64,000 nt of DNA. Origin: Daphnia carinata (lineage: Eukaryota > Arthropoda > Branchiopoda > Diplostraca > Daphniidae). The position numbers and the translations under genes were made by a program. The stretch is from the NCBI RefSeq assembly GCF_022539665.2, contig NC_081338.1:5565243-5629242 (forward strand). Reading direction: 5' to 3'. This document shows, one piece after another, positions 11,352-23,266 of this stretch; the stretch's first letter is position 1, and every line of letters begins with the position of its first letter. The notes below the pieces were generated by a model that was given only the letters and a program-made list of their open reading frames with translations, did no database searches and was not told the origin of the DNA.

Positions 11352-11925
11352 GCATGGTGTACAAGGATGGTGAAACAACTCTCCATTTTAAGGCCTATCT
11401 CGAATGATGCCTGTTTCATAGGAGGTGGGTGTGGCCTAATTGAGGTTAGATATAGCCAACGCCACCATCATATATACTAGTGTCGCGGTTAAAATGTTAT
11501 TACAAATTCTGTGGTCTAATGGATAGAACACTCGCTTGCAGAACGGGAGTCTCGAGTTCGAACCCAGTACAAGACTTTCTTTTTTCTCCTTTCCTATTGC
11601 TATATAAATTTAATTCATTATAACGGGCTACTTTTAAACAAAAGAATTGATCATGAAATTTATTCTAAACGAACTAAACGTCAAATACAATGATATAATA
11701 AAAGAAAAGTTATTTGGTAATTTGATAGCTAAGAGGTAATGGGATAATGGGACACGTCCCCTTGTTTGGACTTAGAAAATTTTTCAAGCAGGTGCAGCCT
11801 TTACCTTTTACTTCAATATCGGCCACTAGGCGTCTCTGGCAATATCTAACCTAGACCCCAAATAGCCATCAGCCGAGATAGGCCGTTATAACGAAGAGTT
11901 CTTTCACCATCCTTATACACCATGA
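11352..11925. repeat. Inverted repeat pair around a SINE head
   Basis: The stretch 11,352-11,465 (CATGGTGTACAAGGATGGTG, AGGCCTATCTCG, GAGGTTAGATATAGCCAACG) recurs as its reverse complement at about 11,825-11,925. Between the arms at 11,505-11,575 sits a tRNA-like SINE head with A box GTCTAATGGATAG and B box GAGTTCGAACCC, followed by the same pyrimidine-rich stretch as in the neighbouring copies. The array could fold back on itself. Confidence 0.5.
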
Positions 11926-12000
11926 TGTGAGTATGCCATGAAAGTAACAGCAGGTAACAGGGATTTTTCTGGGGATTTTATTTTTTTAAAATAGGGATTT

Positions 12001-12240
12001 ATGTCCCCAGTCTGGCAACGTTCTAGGGATACCACTTTGCGGAAAGTGGAAACACTGGAAATACCTCACTCATTCCCGCATTTTTCGCCGCCACTGTGGT
12101 CGATGCATTCGCCAGAGATTGTTTGCCGCCCATGGCCTACTATAATCACGGCCAGCAAACGCGCAATACCCCCTGCGCCTAAAACTAAAATTGCCAGAGG
12201 GGCCTAATACCCCAAATCGAACTCCACTTGCCGCAGCTTC
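12001..12240 (-). mobile_element. SINE-like element body, inverted copy
   Basis: The region 12,128-12,234 is the reverse complement of 12,502-12,606 and of 11,247-11,349 (CATGGCCTACTATAATCACG and CCAGAGGGGCCTAATACCCC). The preceding stretch (TTCCCGCATTTTTCGCCGCC, near 12,073) also occurs once in each macrosatellite copy, for example at 17,825, linking this element to that array. Confidence 0.6.
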
Positions 12241-12334
12241 ATTCCACCCATTCCGATTTCCCCGACTTTTGCCACTGAATGGTAAAGGAGGTGAATTACT
12301 AGTGCCCCGGTAGCAATTTAACTATCAAAACTTT

Positions 12335-12650
12335 GGTGTAATGGGTAGAACTTTCAGTTGGAATGCGGGAGACCCGTGTTCGAATCCAGCATAAATCTTT
12401 CTTTTTTCTCCTTTCCTATAGTAAACTGGCCACGCGCGGCGCTAGATTCCACTTTCCATTGTTTTTCCCACTCATTTCAATTCTTTGTTAGTTACCAAAC
12501 AGTGGAAAGTGGAGCTCGGTTTGGGGTATTAGACCCCTCTGGCAATTTCGTTTTAGGCGCAGGGGGTATTGCGCGTTTGCTGGCCGTGATTATAGTAGGC
12601 CATGTTGCCGCCATTCAGACTCTAACTAACAATCGTCTCTGTTAGAGAAT
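12335..12650 (+). mobile_element. SINE-like element, copy 3
   Basis: A tRNA-like head has TGGTGTAATGGGTAGAA as A box and GTGTTCGAATCCAGC as B box. It is followed by a pyrimidine tract and the body shared with 11,108-11,350. It lies in inverted orientation to 12,001-12,240, giving a ~105-bp palindromic pair with a ~270-bp spacer. No protein is encoded. Confidence 0.6.
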
Positions 12651-13107
12651 TTTGTGCAGGTATTGCTTTTGGTCTTAGAACATTCTGGTAATATGTTTGT
12701 GTATATGTTGGTCCAAACATAATTTCTAAAGTGAGTGATAACGGGATAATTGTGTTTCGTTTAGGTTTTGAATGCGCGGACAAATTTGACGAAGGTAGTT
12801 TTACTCAGTAATTATTGATTGAAGTGGTCAAGCAGTGAGCTTCCTGCCCGGGATGTTGGAGAAATAGAACTGAAAGGGTATGTAATCCGAATACGTAGAA
12901 ATGGAGTAATTGGAAAATTAAATAACATTTTTTTTTCTTGTAAAACGAATTTGCTAGCTGTCAGTGGTCGATTGTGCTCTAGGGAAATGTGTATTTGAGA
13001 GTTTGTCGTCTTAAAACCATGGCTTTGAAGATAATGATTATGAAACAACAAGGTAAGTGTCTTCTTGTATTCCTAGTGTGATAACTTTAAAATGGTTTTA
13101 CCCCTAG
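12650..13107 (+). other. Non-coding flank of vasa fragment, matches macrosatellite flank
   Basis: Positions 12,607-12,705 (GCCGCCATTCAGACTCTAAC through ATTCTGGTAATATGTTTGTG) match the segment found upstream of the vasa exons in every macrosatellite copy. Positions ~12,820-12,985 recur as an inverted, diverged copy at 44,440-44,640. A possible short vasa-gene exon ends in GAAACAACAAG|GTAAGT at ~13,051; the same motif precedes the minus-strand vasa pseudogene. Confidence 0.45.
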
Positions 13108-13379
13108 TGTCATGAAGCTGGCCACAACTCGAAAGGCTGCCTGAATCTGTTCAGTGAATTGACGGAAGATGGAAAGCCTCATGAACAATACATTCTGGAA
13201 GCTGTGACATACGATGAAAAGGAAATGTTTAAGGGCATTGTCTGTTGGGAATGCTTTAACAATTTTGATAAATTTGTCCTTCAGGTAAGCCATTTCTGGA
13301 AACTGTATTTTGCGATTTGTCTTTATTTATATATGTATTTTGCTTTAGGTTACAGGAAAAGATGTACCACAATACATAA
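13108..13379 (+). pseudogene. vasa-like DEAD-box helicase fragment (CCHC and N-flank exons)
   Basis: Exon 13,108-13,284 (177 bp, open) translates to a CCHC-knuckle remnant (CHEAGHNSKGC), then EQYILEAVTYDEKEMFKGIV, then NFDKFVLQ, the conserved lead-in to the DEAD-box core of Vasa proteins. The knuckle seems to have lost three residues including its second Cys. After a GT-AG intron, 13,349-13,379 reads VTGKDVPQYI and then homology stops with an in-frame stop. The exon has the same length as the 177-bp minus-strand exon at 38,917-39,093. Vasa is a germline RNA helicase acting in piRNA amplification. Retained introns show a DNA-level duplication rather than a retrocopy. The open reading continuing into the intron is not a separate gene. 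Confidence 0.8.
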
Positions 13380-15119
13380 AGATGTAATCAGTAAATCCAT
13401 AGTTTTCTCCATGTCATTATGGATGTCCAGTCTTCCAACATTATTTGATCAAAATATAGAGGCGGAGACAGTTTTAGGAGTGAGCGATGACTGTGAAGAA
13501 TCTATATAGGTAAATGTTTTATTCTGTGTTTTATTAAAACTTCCCCATGTCATTTTCAAGAGATATTTTTGTTTTTAGGTAGTTCTATGGATGTGTAGAG
13601 AATGGTGGTTGCAGGGCAGAACTCATTCTTTTATGCAGTACCTCACCATTTTTATTATAAATTGTCTTTTGGCCCGCTTAATGTAGCTGGAACATGAAAT
13701 ATTGGAATTGTAATGGTAGGACATTTGGCTAGCTATGTCTAGTTTTATTTATATTCTATATATTCAATTCTATTAATTAATTGTATCATTATAATTAAAT
13801 TGTTATGTTTTATTCCAGGCTGACCAGAATTACAAACACATTTTTGCAGGAGTTTTTCAGCTATCATTGTTTTTCAGTGCTCAGAATAATTTGGCTTAGC
13901 ATAACATTACTTCGGAAACACGGGTCTGTTTTAAATTCTTAACTTGAAACAATGAACATCAAGATCTATAGTTTTCTTCTGTTTTAAATTCGAAATGTTA
14001 ACCTTTCCATTGAAACAATGGAAAGGGGCGTCAGCCAACATTTGAACATCGTCTGGAAAGCCAACATTTAATTGTTTGCAGCACAGTTTCCCTTGAAAAG
14101 ATCAATAATTATAGTTTTCTTCTAGAGATGTTATTATAGATGCCCAATCTACCAACAGGATTTGATCGAAATGTAGGTGGAGACCTTTCCATGGTGTGAC
14201 ATTATTATAAATCTTGAATTTAACAGGAAATATTTCATTAATACCAATAAATATTTAGCAGGAAATATTGCATGGTTGTTAACTGATTGGAAATTATGCT
14301 GTTTTTGAAAACAGACACTGTTTAGTTTTATCCGAAAATTATTTTTGGGTTATAATATTTTATTATTTATCTGTATAACTTATATTATTATATTTATAAT
14401 TTATTTATCTAGATTTATTGTTTGTGTTGTTGGTGACCAGAGTTACAAGCACACTTGAGTGCTCTGTACTAGTCTTTCAATGGGATTGTAGTGACAGGAT
14501 ATCTGCCTGGTTTTGGACAAAATATTTATTTCTGGGTAATAGTATGTTTTGTTTAACATTTATCTAGTCTATTGATTGAGAAGGAATTTTATTATAATAA
14601 CATTATTTTAATACAGTGACCATATATTAAAACACCTTAACAAAGATTTGTTAAGCATAGGTCTTTCAGTGAACAGATTTAAAGTTAGTATACCATCAAA
14701 TGATATAATACTTACTCAGAGTCGGAACATGTTGAAATATTAAGTAGAATCACCTTTTCTGTAATGGTATTGATAAGACTGTTGATAACTAATAATTTCT
14801 ATTTACATTCAGGAATAGCAGGTCAGTAATGTGATACAATGTACAAGTTTTCCGGATGACCACCAACAATAATAAAATCTAGCAGACACAGTGAATATAC
14901 AGTATGGTACTATAAATGTTTTAAATAATTAGTGGTACTTAACAATTTTCAATTCCTCATTTGTTGTAGTTTGAAAGGCAGCCAGAGTATACACTTCAGC
15001 ACCTACTCACACACAGATTGGAAAACAGTCATTCTTTATAGTAATGGAATACTAGTGGTAACAGTTTGATTTAATTAAGAATTAGTCGACTAACATAGAT
15101 TTAGAACCAATTTAAACGA
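13380..15119. repeat. Duplicated non-coding block (relatives at 40.6-48.9 kb, inverted)
   Basis: No gene is recognised. Segments recur as reverse complements elsewhere. 13,380-13,510 matches ~47,000-47,130. 13,570-13,740 matches 46,740-46,950 and 48,530-48,700. 13,810-13,860 matches 46,665-46,700 and 48,185-48,215. 14,700-15,060 matches 40,690-41,000 and part of 47,340-47,470. It is AT-rich with short stops in all frames. Confidence 0.6.
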
Positions 15120-15828
15120 TGTCATGCCGAGATTAATTGCTGTGCAAATCGTAACCAGCTTAAACGGGGGCGCCAAACAGTGACATCTAGCGGGGGAAAA
15201 GTGAGGAAGTAAGAAAAACCGCGGTTTGCCCGATCAAAGACGATCGGGGCGGAGTCCTAAGTTGTCACACACCGGTATTAGTCGCCATTTTCTAGTTCTT
15301 TGTCAAATGTGAGACTGGTTGCGAGCATCTGACGCGTAAAATATTGGACATTTGAGGCAACCATGGTAAAGTAATATTTGAATGTATATCGCCAAGAAAA
15401 CATTGTTAACATTCAACACCATCAGAAACTTTAATTTGAGAATACTTAATATGTGAAATTCCTTTTCAAATTACAAATGAATGGTATGTGATAAAGAAGA
15501 AATTATAAAAAGTAATTATTTTCATGCAGAGGCCTTGTATTTTTTCTTCTAAAATTTAGAGAACATTACAAGTTATGCACAAGACATTGTTGTCTTTGCC
15601 CTCGTACTCTCATCTCCATGCCAGATGGTCATTAAGAAGGATCATAAATGTGTGGTAATATCATTCTTCCACATTCCACTATTGCATTATTTTTTCCATT
15701 TTTTTATCTCATATCATTGAGAATTATTAAATTGTAAACAATTCATTTAAATTCAACGATTAATTTTCTTTCATGTTGTCAGCTCTCCCATAGAACGTGA
15801 CGTAACTTCTGTTACACTAACGTGGGAT
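15120..15828 (+). repeat. Duplicated block D, copy 1
   Basis: Positions 15,120-15,210 match 29,145-29,230 (+) and 37,610-37,690 (-). Positions 15,270-15,700 match 32,070-32,560 (+) and 39,650-40,110 (-). A stem-loop GATCAAAGACGATC with flanking GC pairs lies at 15,228-15,250 and recurs near 40,160. No protein is recognised. The macrosatellite starts abruptly at its right end. Confidence 0.6.
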
Positions 15829-15902
15829 CAGAAAGCTTCAGTTACAGGTATTCTTGCCAAAAGATATTTAATTGCTCGTGCTGTCACGGGCTCCGGCAAA
15901 AC
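15829..15902 (+). pseudogene. vasa-like exon end with intact motif I (array copy 1)
   Basis: The sequence reads QKASVTGILAKRYLIARAVTGSGKT (positions 15,829-15,902), giving an intact Walker A/motif I of a DEAD-box helicase, then a donor-like GTAATCC. All later copies have a 10-bp deletion here, so this first copy keeps the ancestral form. It is cut off at its 5' side by the array boundary. Confidence 0.75.
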
Positions 15903-16436
15903 AGTAATCCAATTAATTAACGCTTACTAATTTTGAAACCTGGATGTCCTCATACTGACTTGATTCAAAGGGGTTGGTGTGAACTGGGTAAGTTGAAGTA
16001 AAAGTAATTTTGAGTGGGCACGCTGTTAATTGCGACTACTAAAAGGTCCAATTGCATCTAAGGTATTCAACAAACCTTTTGTGATATTCGTTGATTAAGT
16101 CATCTAAAATTTAACGATTTTTCATGCGGGTGGCGTACTTGGAACGGTTTTGAACATTGTTATTGGCAATTTACTTAGTTTATTGGCATTTTACTTAGTA
16201 TTGAAATTAAATCAACTTTAAATGGACAACTTGATGGCCAAAAGATAAATAAACTATCGGAATGATTCATGTTTTTATTTTTTAATCAGTGAGGTCATAT
16301 CGTCATTTTTTGATTTCGTGAGAGATCAACAGTTAAACTACAAGAATTTTTATCAGAAAGTGTCCGCCAAACAGTATCGCCATCTATTGGTACGACATTC
16401 AGTTGAACCATTTTAGACTCGGCTAAGGACCATGTA

Positions 16437-17690
16437 TGTTTAAAGTAATGTTTCGTTATTGTTTACTGACAAAAAATTTCATATTCATGATTCTTATTAA
16501 ATTCAAAATCTAAATGATATACAGTTATCTAGTTTTTTTTAAATTATTTGAAGTAAAAGTTCTGGAACGGGCCACTGCACCAACTTTTATATTTAAATAA
16601 CTCAAAAACCATCAAGTCTACATAAAAACAAATTGCATATTCATGATTCTTATTAAATTTACAATCCAAATGATGTATAGCTATCTATTTTAATTGATAT
16701 TAAGTTTAAAGTAAATGTTTGGTATCGGGCCTTAAATTTCTATCATACCAACTTTTATAATTTAAATAACTCAAAAACCATCATGTCTACATAAAAACAA
16801 ATTTCATATTCATGATTCTTATTAAATTTAGCATCTAAATCGTATATAGTTATCTAGTTTTATTTATATTAACTTTTTAAGTAAAAGTCGAGCTTGGTGT
16901 TTTGTCGGGCCTTAAATTTCTATCGTACCTACTTTTATATTTGAAATAACTCAAAAACCATGACGTCTACATAAAAACAAATTTCATATTCGTGATTCTT
17001 ACTAAATTTCCAACCTAAATCATGTATAGTTATCTTGTTTTATTGACGTTATTATTTTGAAGTAAAAGTTGTTGACCGGGGCCTAAAATGTCTATTGTAC
17101 CTACCTTTATATTTAAAATAACTGAAAACCCACAAAGTCTACAATAAAACAAATTTCATATTCATGATTCTTACTAAATTTACAATCTAAATGATGTATA
17201 GTTATCTAGTTTTATTGATATTAAGTTTAAAGTGTATGTTTGGCATCAGGCCTTAAATTTCTATCATACCAACTTTTATAATTTAAATAACTCAAAAACC
17301 ATCATGTCTACATAAAAACAAATTTCATATTCATGATTCTTATTAGATTTAGCATCTAAATCGTATATAGTTATCTAGTTTTATTTATATTAACTTTTTA
17401 AGTAAAAGTCGGGCTTGGTGTTTTGTCGGGCCTTAAATTTCTATCGTATCTTCTTTTATATTTGAAATAACTCAAAAACCATGAAGTCTACATGAAAACA
17501 AATTTCATATTCGTGATTCTTACTAAATTTCCAACCTAAATCGTATACAGTTATCTTGTTTTATTGACATTATTGTTTTGAAGTAAAATTTGTGGGCCGG
17601 GGCCTAAAATGTCTATTGTACCTATATTTATATTTGAAATAACTCAAAAACCATGAAGTCTACAAAAAAACAAATTTCATATTCTTGGTT
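16437..17690 (+). repeat. Higher-order satellite inside macrosatellite (copy 1)
   Basis: A monomer marked by CTCAAAAACCAT recurs at 16,601, 16,770, 16,950, 17,122, 17,291, 17,471 and 17,643. Spacings are 169, 180, 172, 169, 180 and 172 bp, so three distinct monomers form a 521-bp higher-order unit present twice. The block is repeated in each macrosatellite copy (for example ~18,900-20,150). The monomer is related to the array at 49,928-50,830. It is AT-rich and non-coding. Confidence 0.9.
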
Positions 17691-18070
17691 TTTGAAAATG
17701 AAACTAAAAATTTTGAATAATACAACGTTTAATTACATTACTTTTTAAAAATGTTTTCCGTTTTCCAATAGGCAACGTTGCAGGAGGGGGGAGGGGGTCG
17801 CTTGCTTCTGAAGTACCGGACTTATTCCCGCATTTTTCGCCGCGATTGTGGTCGATGTATTTGCTAGATATTGTTTGCCGCCATTCTGAAAATCGTCCCT
17901 GTTAGAGACTCTTGTGCAGATATTGCGTTGGATCTTAAAACATTCTGGTAATATGTTTGTGATAATTCTTCATTATCCTACTGCTACTTGCTTGGCTAAT
18001 TGTCTTTTTCAGAATTTTTCTTGTCAGATTTGATTATCCGATTTTTGAGAAAATAGAAAAAAAATCTAAG

Positions 18071-18358
18071 GGCATCGTCTGTGGGAAACGCTTTAAAAAT
18101 TTTGATAAATTCGTCCTTCAGGTAAGCCATTTCTCGAAACTGTATGTTGTGATTTAAAAATGTCCATTGGGTCTGCTTTAGGTTACAGGAAAAGATGTAC
18201 CTCAATACACAACACCATTCGCAGAAGCCTGCCTGTGCCATCTACTGCTTCAAAGCTTTAAAAATTCTGGCTACATAAAACCAACAAGTGTTCAGAAAGC
18301 TTCAGTTACAGGTATTCTTGCCAAAAGATATTTAATTGCACGGGCTCCGGCAAAACAG
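18071..18358 (+). pseudogene. vasa-like exons, junction of array copies 1/2
   Basis: Exon 18,071-18,121 reads GIVCGKRFKNFDKFVLQ and is followed by a 60-bp GT-AG intron. Exon 18,182-18,358 reads VTGKDVPQYTTPFAEACLCH, then GYIKPTSVQKA (DEAD-box Q motif) and ILAKRYLIA. A 10-bp deletion then throws motif I GSGKT out of frame. The antisense frame on the minus strand is open but is a shadow of these exons. Confidence 0.8.
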
Positions 18359-20525
18359 TGATCCAATTAATTAACGCTTACTAATTTTGAAACCTGGATG
18401 TCCTCATACTGACTTGATTCAAAGGGGTTGGAGTGAACTGGGTAAGTTGAAGTAAAAGTAGTTTTGAGTGGGCACGCTGGTAATTGCGACTACTTAAAGG
18501 TCCAATTGCATCTAAGGTATTCAACAAACCTTTTGTGATATTTGTTGATTAAGTCATCTAAAATTTAACGATTTTTCATGCGGGTGGCGTACTTGGAACG
18601 GTTTTGAACATTGTTATTGGCAATTTACTTAGTTTTATTGGCATTTTACTTAGTATTGAAATTAAATCAACTTTAAATGGACAACTTGATGGCCAAAAGA
18701 TAAATAAACTATCGGAATGATTCATGTTTTTATTTTTTAATCAGTGAGGTCATATCGTCATTTTTTGATTTCGTGAGAGATCAACAGTTAAACTACAAGA
18801 ATTTTTATCAGAAAGTGTCCGCCAAACAGTATCGCCATCTATTGGTACGACATTCAGTTGAACCATTTTAGACTCGGCTAAGGACCATGTATGTTTAAAG
18901 TAATGTTTCGTTATTGTTTACTGACAAAAAATTTCATATTCATGATTCTTATTAAATTCAAAATCTAAATGATATACAGTTATCTAGTTTTTTTTAAATT
19001 ATTTGAAGTAAAAGTTCTGGAACGGGCCACTGCACCAACTTTTATATTTAAATAACTCAAAAACCATCAAGTCTACATAAAAACAAATTGCATATTCATG
19101 ATTCTTATTAAATTTACAATCCAAATGATGTATAGCTATCTATTTTAATTGATATTAAGTTTAAAGTAAATGTTTGGTATCGGGCCTTAAATTTCTATCA
19201 TACCAACTTTTATAATTTAAATAACTCAAAAACCATCATGTCTACATAAAAACAAATTTCATATTCATGATTCTTATTAAATTTAGCATCTAAATCGTAT
19301 ATAGTTATCTAGTTTTATTTATATTAACTTTTTAAGTAAAAGTCGAGCTTGGTGTTTTGTCGGGCCTTAAATTTCTATCGTACCTACTTTTATATTTGAA
19401 ATAACTCAAAAACCATGACGTCTACATAAAAACAAATTTCATATTCGTGATTCTTACTAAATTTCCAACCTAAATCATGTATAGTTATCTTGTTTTATTG
19501 ACGTTATTATTTTGAAGTAAAAGTTGTTGACCGGGGCCTAAAATGTCTATTGTACCTACCTTTATATTTAAAATAACTGAAAACCCACAAAGTCTACAAT
19601 AAAACAAATTTCATATTCATGATTCTTACTAAATTTACAATCTAAATGATGTATAGTTATCTAGTTTTATTGATATTAAGTTTAAAGTGTATGTTTGGCA
19701 TCAGGCCTTAAATTTCTATCATACCAACTTTTATAATTTAAATAACTCAAAAACCATCATGTCTACATAAAAACAAATTTCATATTCATGATTCTTATTA
19801 GATTTAGCATCTAAATCGTATATAGTTATCTAGTTTTATTTATATTAACTTTTTAAGTAAAAGTCGGGCTTGGTGTTTTGTCGGGCCTTAAATTTCTATC
19901 GTATCTTCTTTTATATTTGAAATAACTCAAAAACCATGAAGTCTACATGAAAACAAATTTCATATTCGTGATTCTTACTAAATTTCCAACCTAAATCGTA
20001 TACAGTTATCTTGTTTTATTGACATTATTGTTTTGAAGTAAAATTTGTGGGCCGGGGCCTAAAATGTCTATTGTACCTATATATATATTTGAAATAACTC
20101 AAAAACCATGAAGTCTACAAAAAAACAAATTTCATATTCTTGGTTCTTGAAAATGAAACTAAAAATTTTGAATAATACAACGTTTAATTACATTACTTTT
20201 TAAAAATGTTTTCCGTTTTCCAATAGGCAACGTTGCAGGAGGGGGGAGGGGGTCGCTTGCTTCTGAAGTACCGGACTTATTCCCGCATTTTTCGCCGCGA
20301 TTGTGGTCGATGTATTTGCTAGATATTGTTTGCCGCCATTCTGAAAATCGTCCCTGTTAGAGACTCTTGTGCAGATATTGCGTTGGATCTTAAAACATTC
20401 TGGTAATATGTTTGTGATAATTCTTCATTATCCTACTGCTACTTGCTTGGCTAATTGTCTTTTTCAGAATTCTTCTTGTCAGATTTGATTATCCAATTTT
20501 TGAGAAATTAGAAAAAAAATCTAAG

Positions 20526-20813
20526 GGCATCGTCTGTGGGAAACGCTTTAAAAATTTTGATAAATTCGTCCTTCAGGTAAGCCATTTCTCGAAACTGTAT
20601 GTTGTGATTTAAAAATGTCCATTGGGTCTGCTTTAGGTTACAGGAAAAGATGTACCTCAATACACAACACCATTCGCAGAAGCCTGCCTGTGCCATCTAC
20701 TGCTTCAAAGCTTTAAAAATTCTGGCTACATAAAACCAACAAGTGTTCAGAAAGCTTCAGTTACAGGTATTCTTGCCAAAAGATATTTAATTGCACGGGC
20801 TCCGGCAAAACAG
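20526..20813 (+). pseudogene. vasa-like exons, junction of array copies 2/3
   Basis: Near-identical to the pair at 18,071-18,358: the NFDKF lead-in exon, short intron, Q-motif exon, and the same 10-bp motif I deletion. The shared lesion shows the deletion preceded amplification. Confidence 0.8.
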
Positions 20814-22978
20814 TGATCCAATTAATTAACGCTTACTAATTTTGAAACCTGGATGTCCTCATACTGACTTGATTCAAAGGGGTTGGAGTGAACTGGGTAA
20901 GTTGAAGTAAAAGTAGTTTTGAGTGGGCACGCTGGTAATTGCGACTACTTAAAGGTCCAATTGCATCTAAGGTATTCAACAAACCTTTTGTGATATTTGT
21001 TGATTAAGTCATCTAAAATTTAACGATTTTTCATGCGGGTGGCGTACTTGGAACGGTTTTGAACATTGTTATTGGCAATTTACTTAGTTTTATTGGCATT
21101 TTACTTAGTATTGAAATTAAATCAACTTTAAATGGACAACTTGATGGCCAAAAGATAAATAAACTATCGGAATGATTCATGTTTTTATTTTTTAATCAGT
21201 GAGGTCATATCGTCATTTTTTGATTTCGCGAGAGATCAACAATTAAACTACAAGAATTTTTATCAGAAAGTGTCCGCCAAACAGTATCGCCATCTATTGG
21301 TACGACATTCAGTTGAACCATTTTAGACTCGGCTAAGGACCATGTATGTTTAAAGTAATGTTTCGTTATTGTTTACTGACAAAAAATTTCATATTCATGA
21401 TTCTTATTAAATTCAAAATCTAAATGATATACAGTTATCTAGTTTTTTTTAAATTATTTGAAGTAAAAGTTCTGGAACGGGCCACTGCACCAACTTTTAT
21501 ATTTAAATAACTCAAAAACCATCAAGTCTACATAAAAACAAATTGCATATTCATGATTCTTATTAAATTTACAATCCAAATGATGTATAGCTATCTATTT
21601 TAATTGATATTAAGTTTAAAGTAAATGTTTGGTATCGGGCCTTAAATTTCTATCATACCAACTTTTATAATTTAAATAACTCAAAAACCATCATGTCTAC
21701 ATAAAAACAAATTTCATATTCATGATTCTTATTAAATTTAGCATCTAAATCGTATATAGTTATCTAGTTTTATTTATATTAACTTTTTAAGTAAAAGTCG
21801 AGCTTGGTGTTTTGTCGGGCCTTAAATTTCTATCGTACCTACTTTTATATTTGAAATAACTCAAAAACCATGACGTCTACATAAAAACAAATTTCATATT
21901 CGTGATTCTTACTAAATTTCCAACCTAAATCATGTATAGTTATCTTGTTTTATTGACATTATTATTTTGAAGTAAAAGTTGTTGACCGGGGCCTAAAATG
22001 TCTATTGTACCTACCTTTATATTTAAAATAACTGAAAACCCACAAAGTCTACAATAAAACAAATTTCATATTCATGATTCTTACTAAATTTACAATCTAA
22101 ATGATGTATAGTTATCTAGTTTTATTGATATTAAGTTTAAAGTGTATGTTTGGCATCAGGCCTTAAATTTCTATCATACCAACTTTTATAATTTAAATAA
22201 CTCAAAAACCATCATGTCTACATAAAAACAAATTTCATATTCATGATTCTTATTAGATTTAGCATCTAAATCGTATATAGTTATCTAGTTTTATTTATAT
22301 TAACTTTTTAAGTAAAAGTCGGGCTTGGTGTTTTGTCGGGCCTTAAATTTCTATCGTACCTTCTTTTATATTTGAAATAACTCAAAAACCATGAAGTCTA
22401 CATGAAAACAAATTTCATATTCGTGATTCTTACTAAATTTCCAACCTAAATCGTATACAGTTATCTTGTTTTATTGACATTATTGTTTTGAAGTAAAATT
22501 TGTGGGCCGGGGCCTAAAATGTCTATTGTACCTATATATATTTGAAATAACTCAAAAACCATGAAGTCTACAAAAAAACAAATTTCATATTCTTGGTTCT
22601 TGAAAATGAAACTAAAAATTTTGAATAATACAACGTTTAATTACATTACTTTTTAAAAATGTTTTCCGTTTTCCAATAGGCAACGTTGCAGGAGGGGGGA
22701 GGGGGTCGCTTGCTTCTGAAGTACCGGACTTATTCCCGCATTTTTCGCCGCCATTGTGGTCGATGCATTTGCTAGATATTGTTTGCCGCCATTCTGAAAA
22801 TCGTCCCTGTTAGAGACTCTTGTGCAGATATTGCGTTGGATCTTAAAACATTCTGGTAATATGTTTGTGATAATTCTTCATTATCCTACTGCTACTTGCT
22901 TGGCTAATTGTCTTTTTCAGAATTCTTCTTGTCAGATTTGATTATCCGATTTTTGAGAAAATAGAAAAAAAATCTAAG

Positions 22979-23266
22979 GGCATCGTCTGTGGGAAACGCT
23001 TTAAAAATTTTGATAAATTCGTCCTTCAGGTAAGCCATTTCTCGAAACTGTATGTTGTGATTTAAAAATATCCATTGGGTCTGCTTTAGGTTACAGGAAA
23101 AGATGTACCTCAATACACAACACCATTCGCAGAAGCCTGCCTGTGCCATCTACTACTTCAAAGCTTTAAAAATTCTGGCTACATAAAACCAACAAGTGTT
23201 CAGAAAGCTTCAGTTACAGGTATTCTTGCCAAAAGATATTTAATTGCACGGGCTCCGGCAAAACAG
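22979..23266 (+). pseudogene. vasa-like exons, junction of array copies 3/4
   Basis: Same two exons and same deletion as the earlier copies. It differs by single bases, such as an ATATCC instead of ATGTCC in the intron, shared with the more distal copies. Confidence 0.8.

Noticed and set aside
13159-13509. 116-codon frame treated as one protein
   Set aside because: Only its first part is a vasa exon; the rest reads through a GT-AG intron into unrelated repeat sequence.
16437-17690. CRISPR array
   Set aside because: The repeats are 169-180 bp monomers adjoining each other without unique spacers, in a eukaryotic genome.
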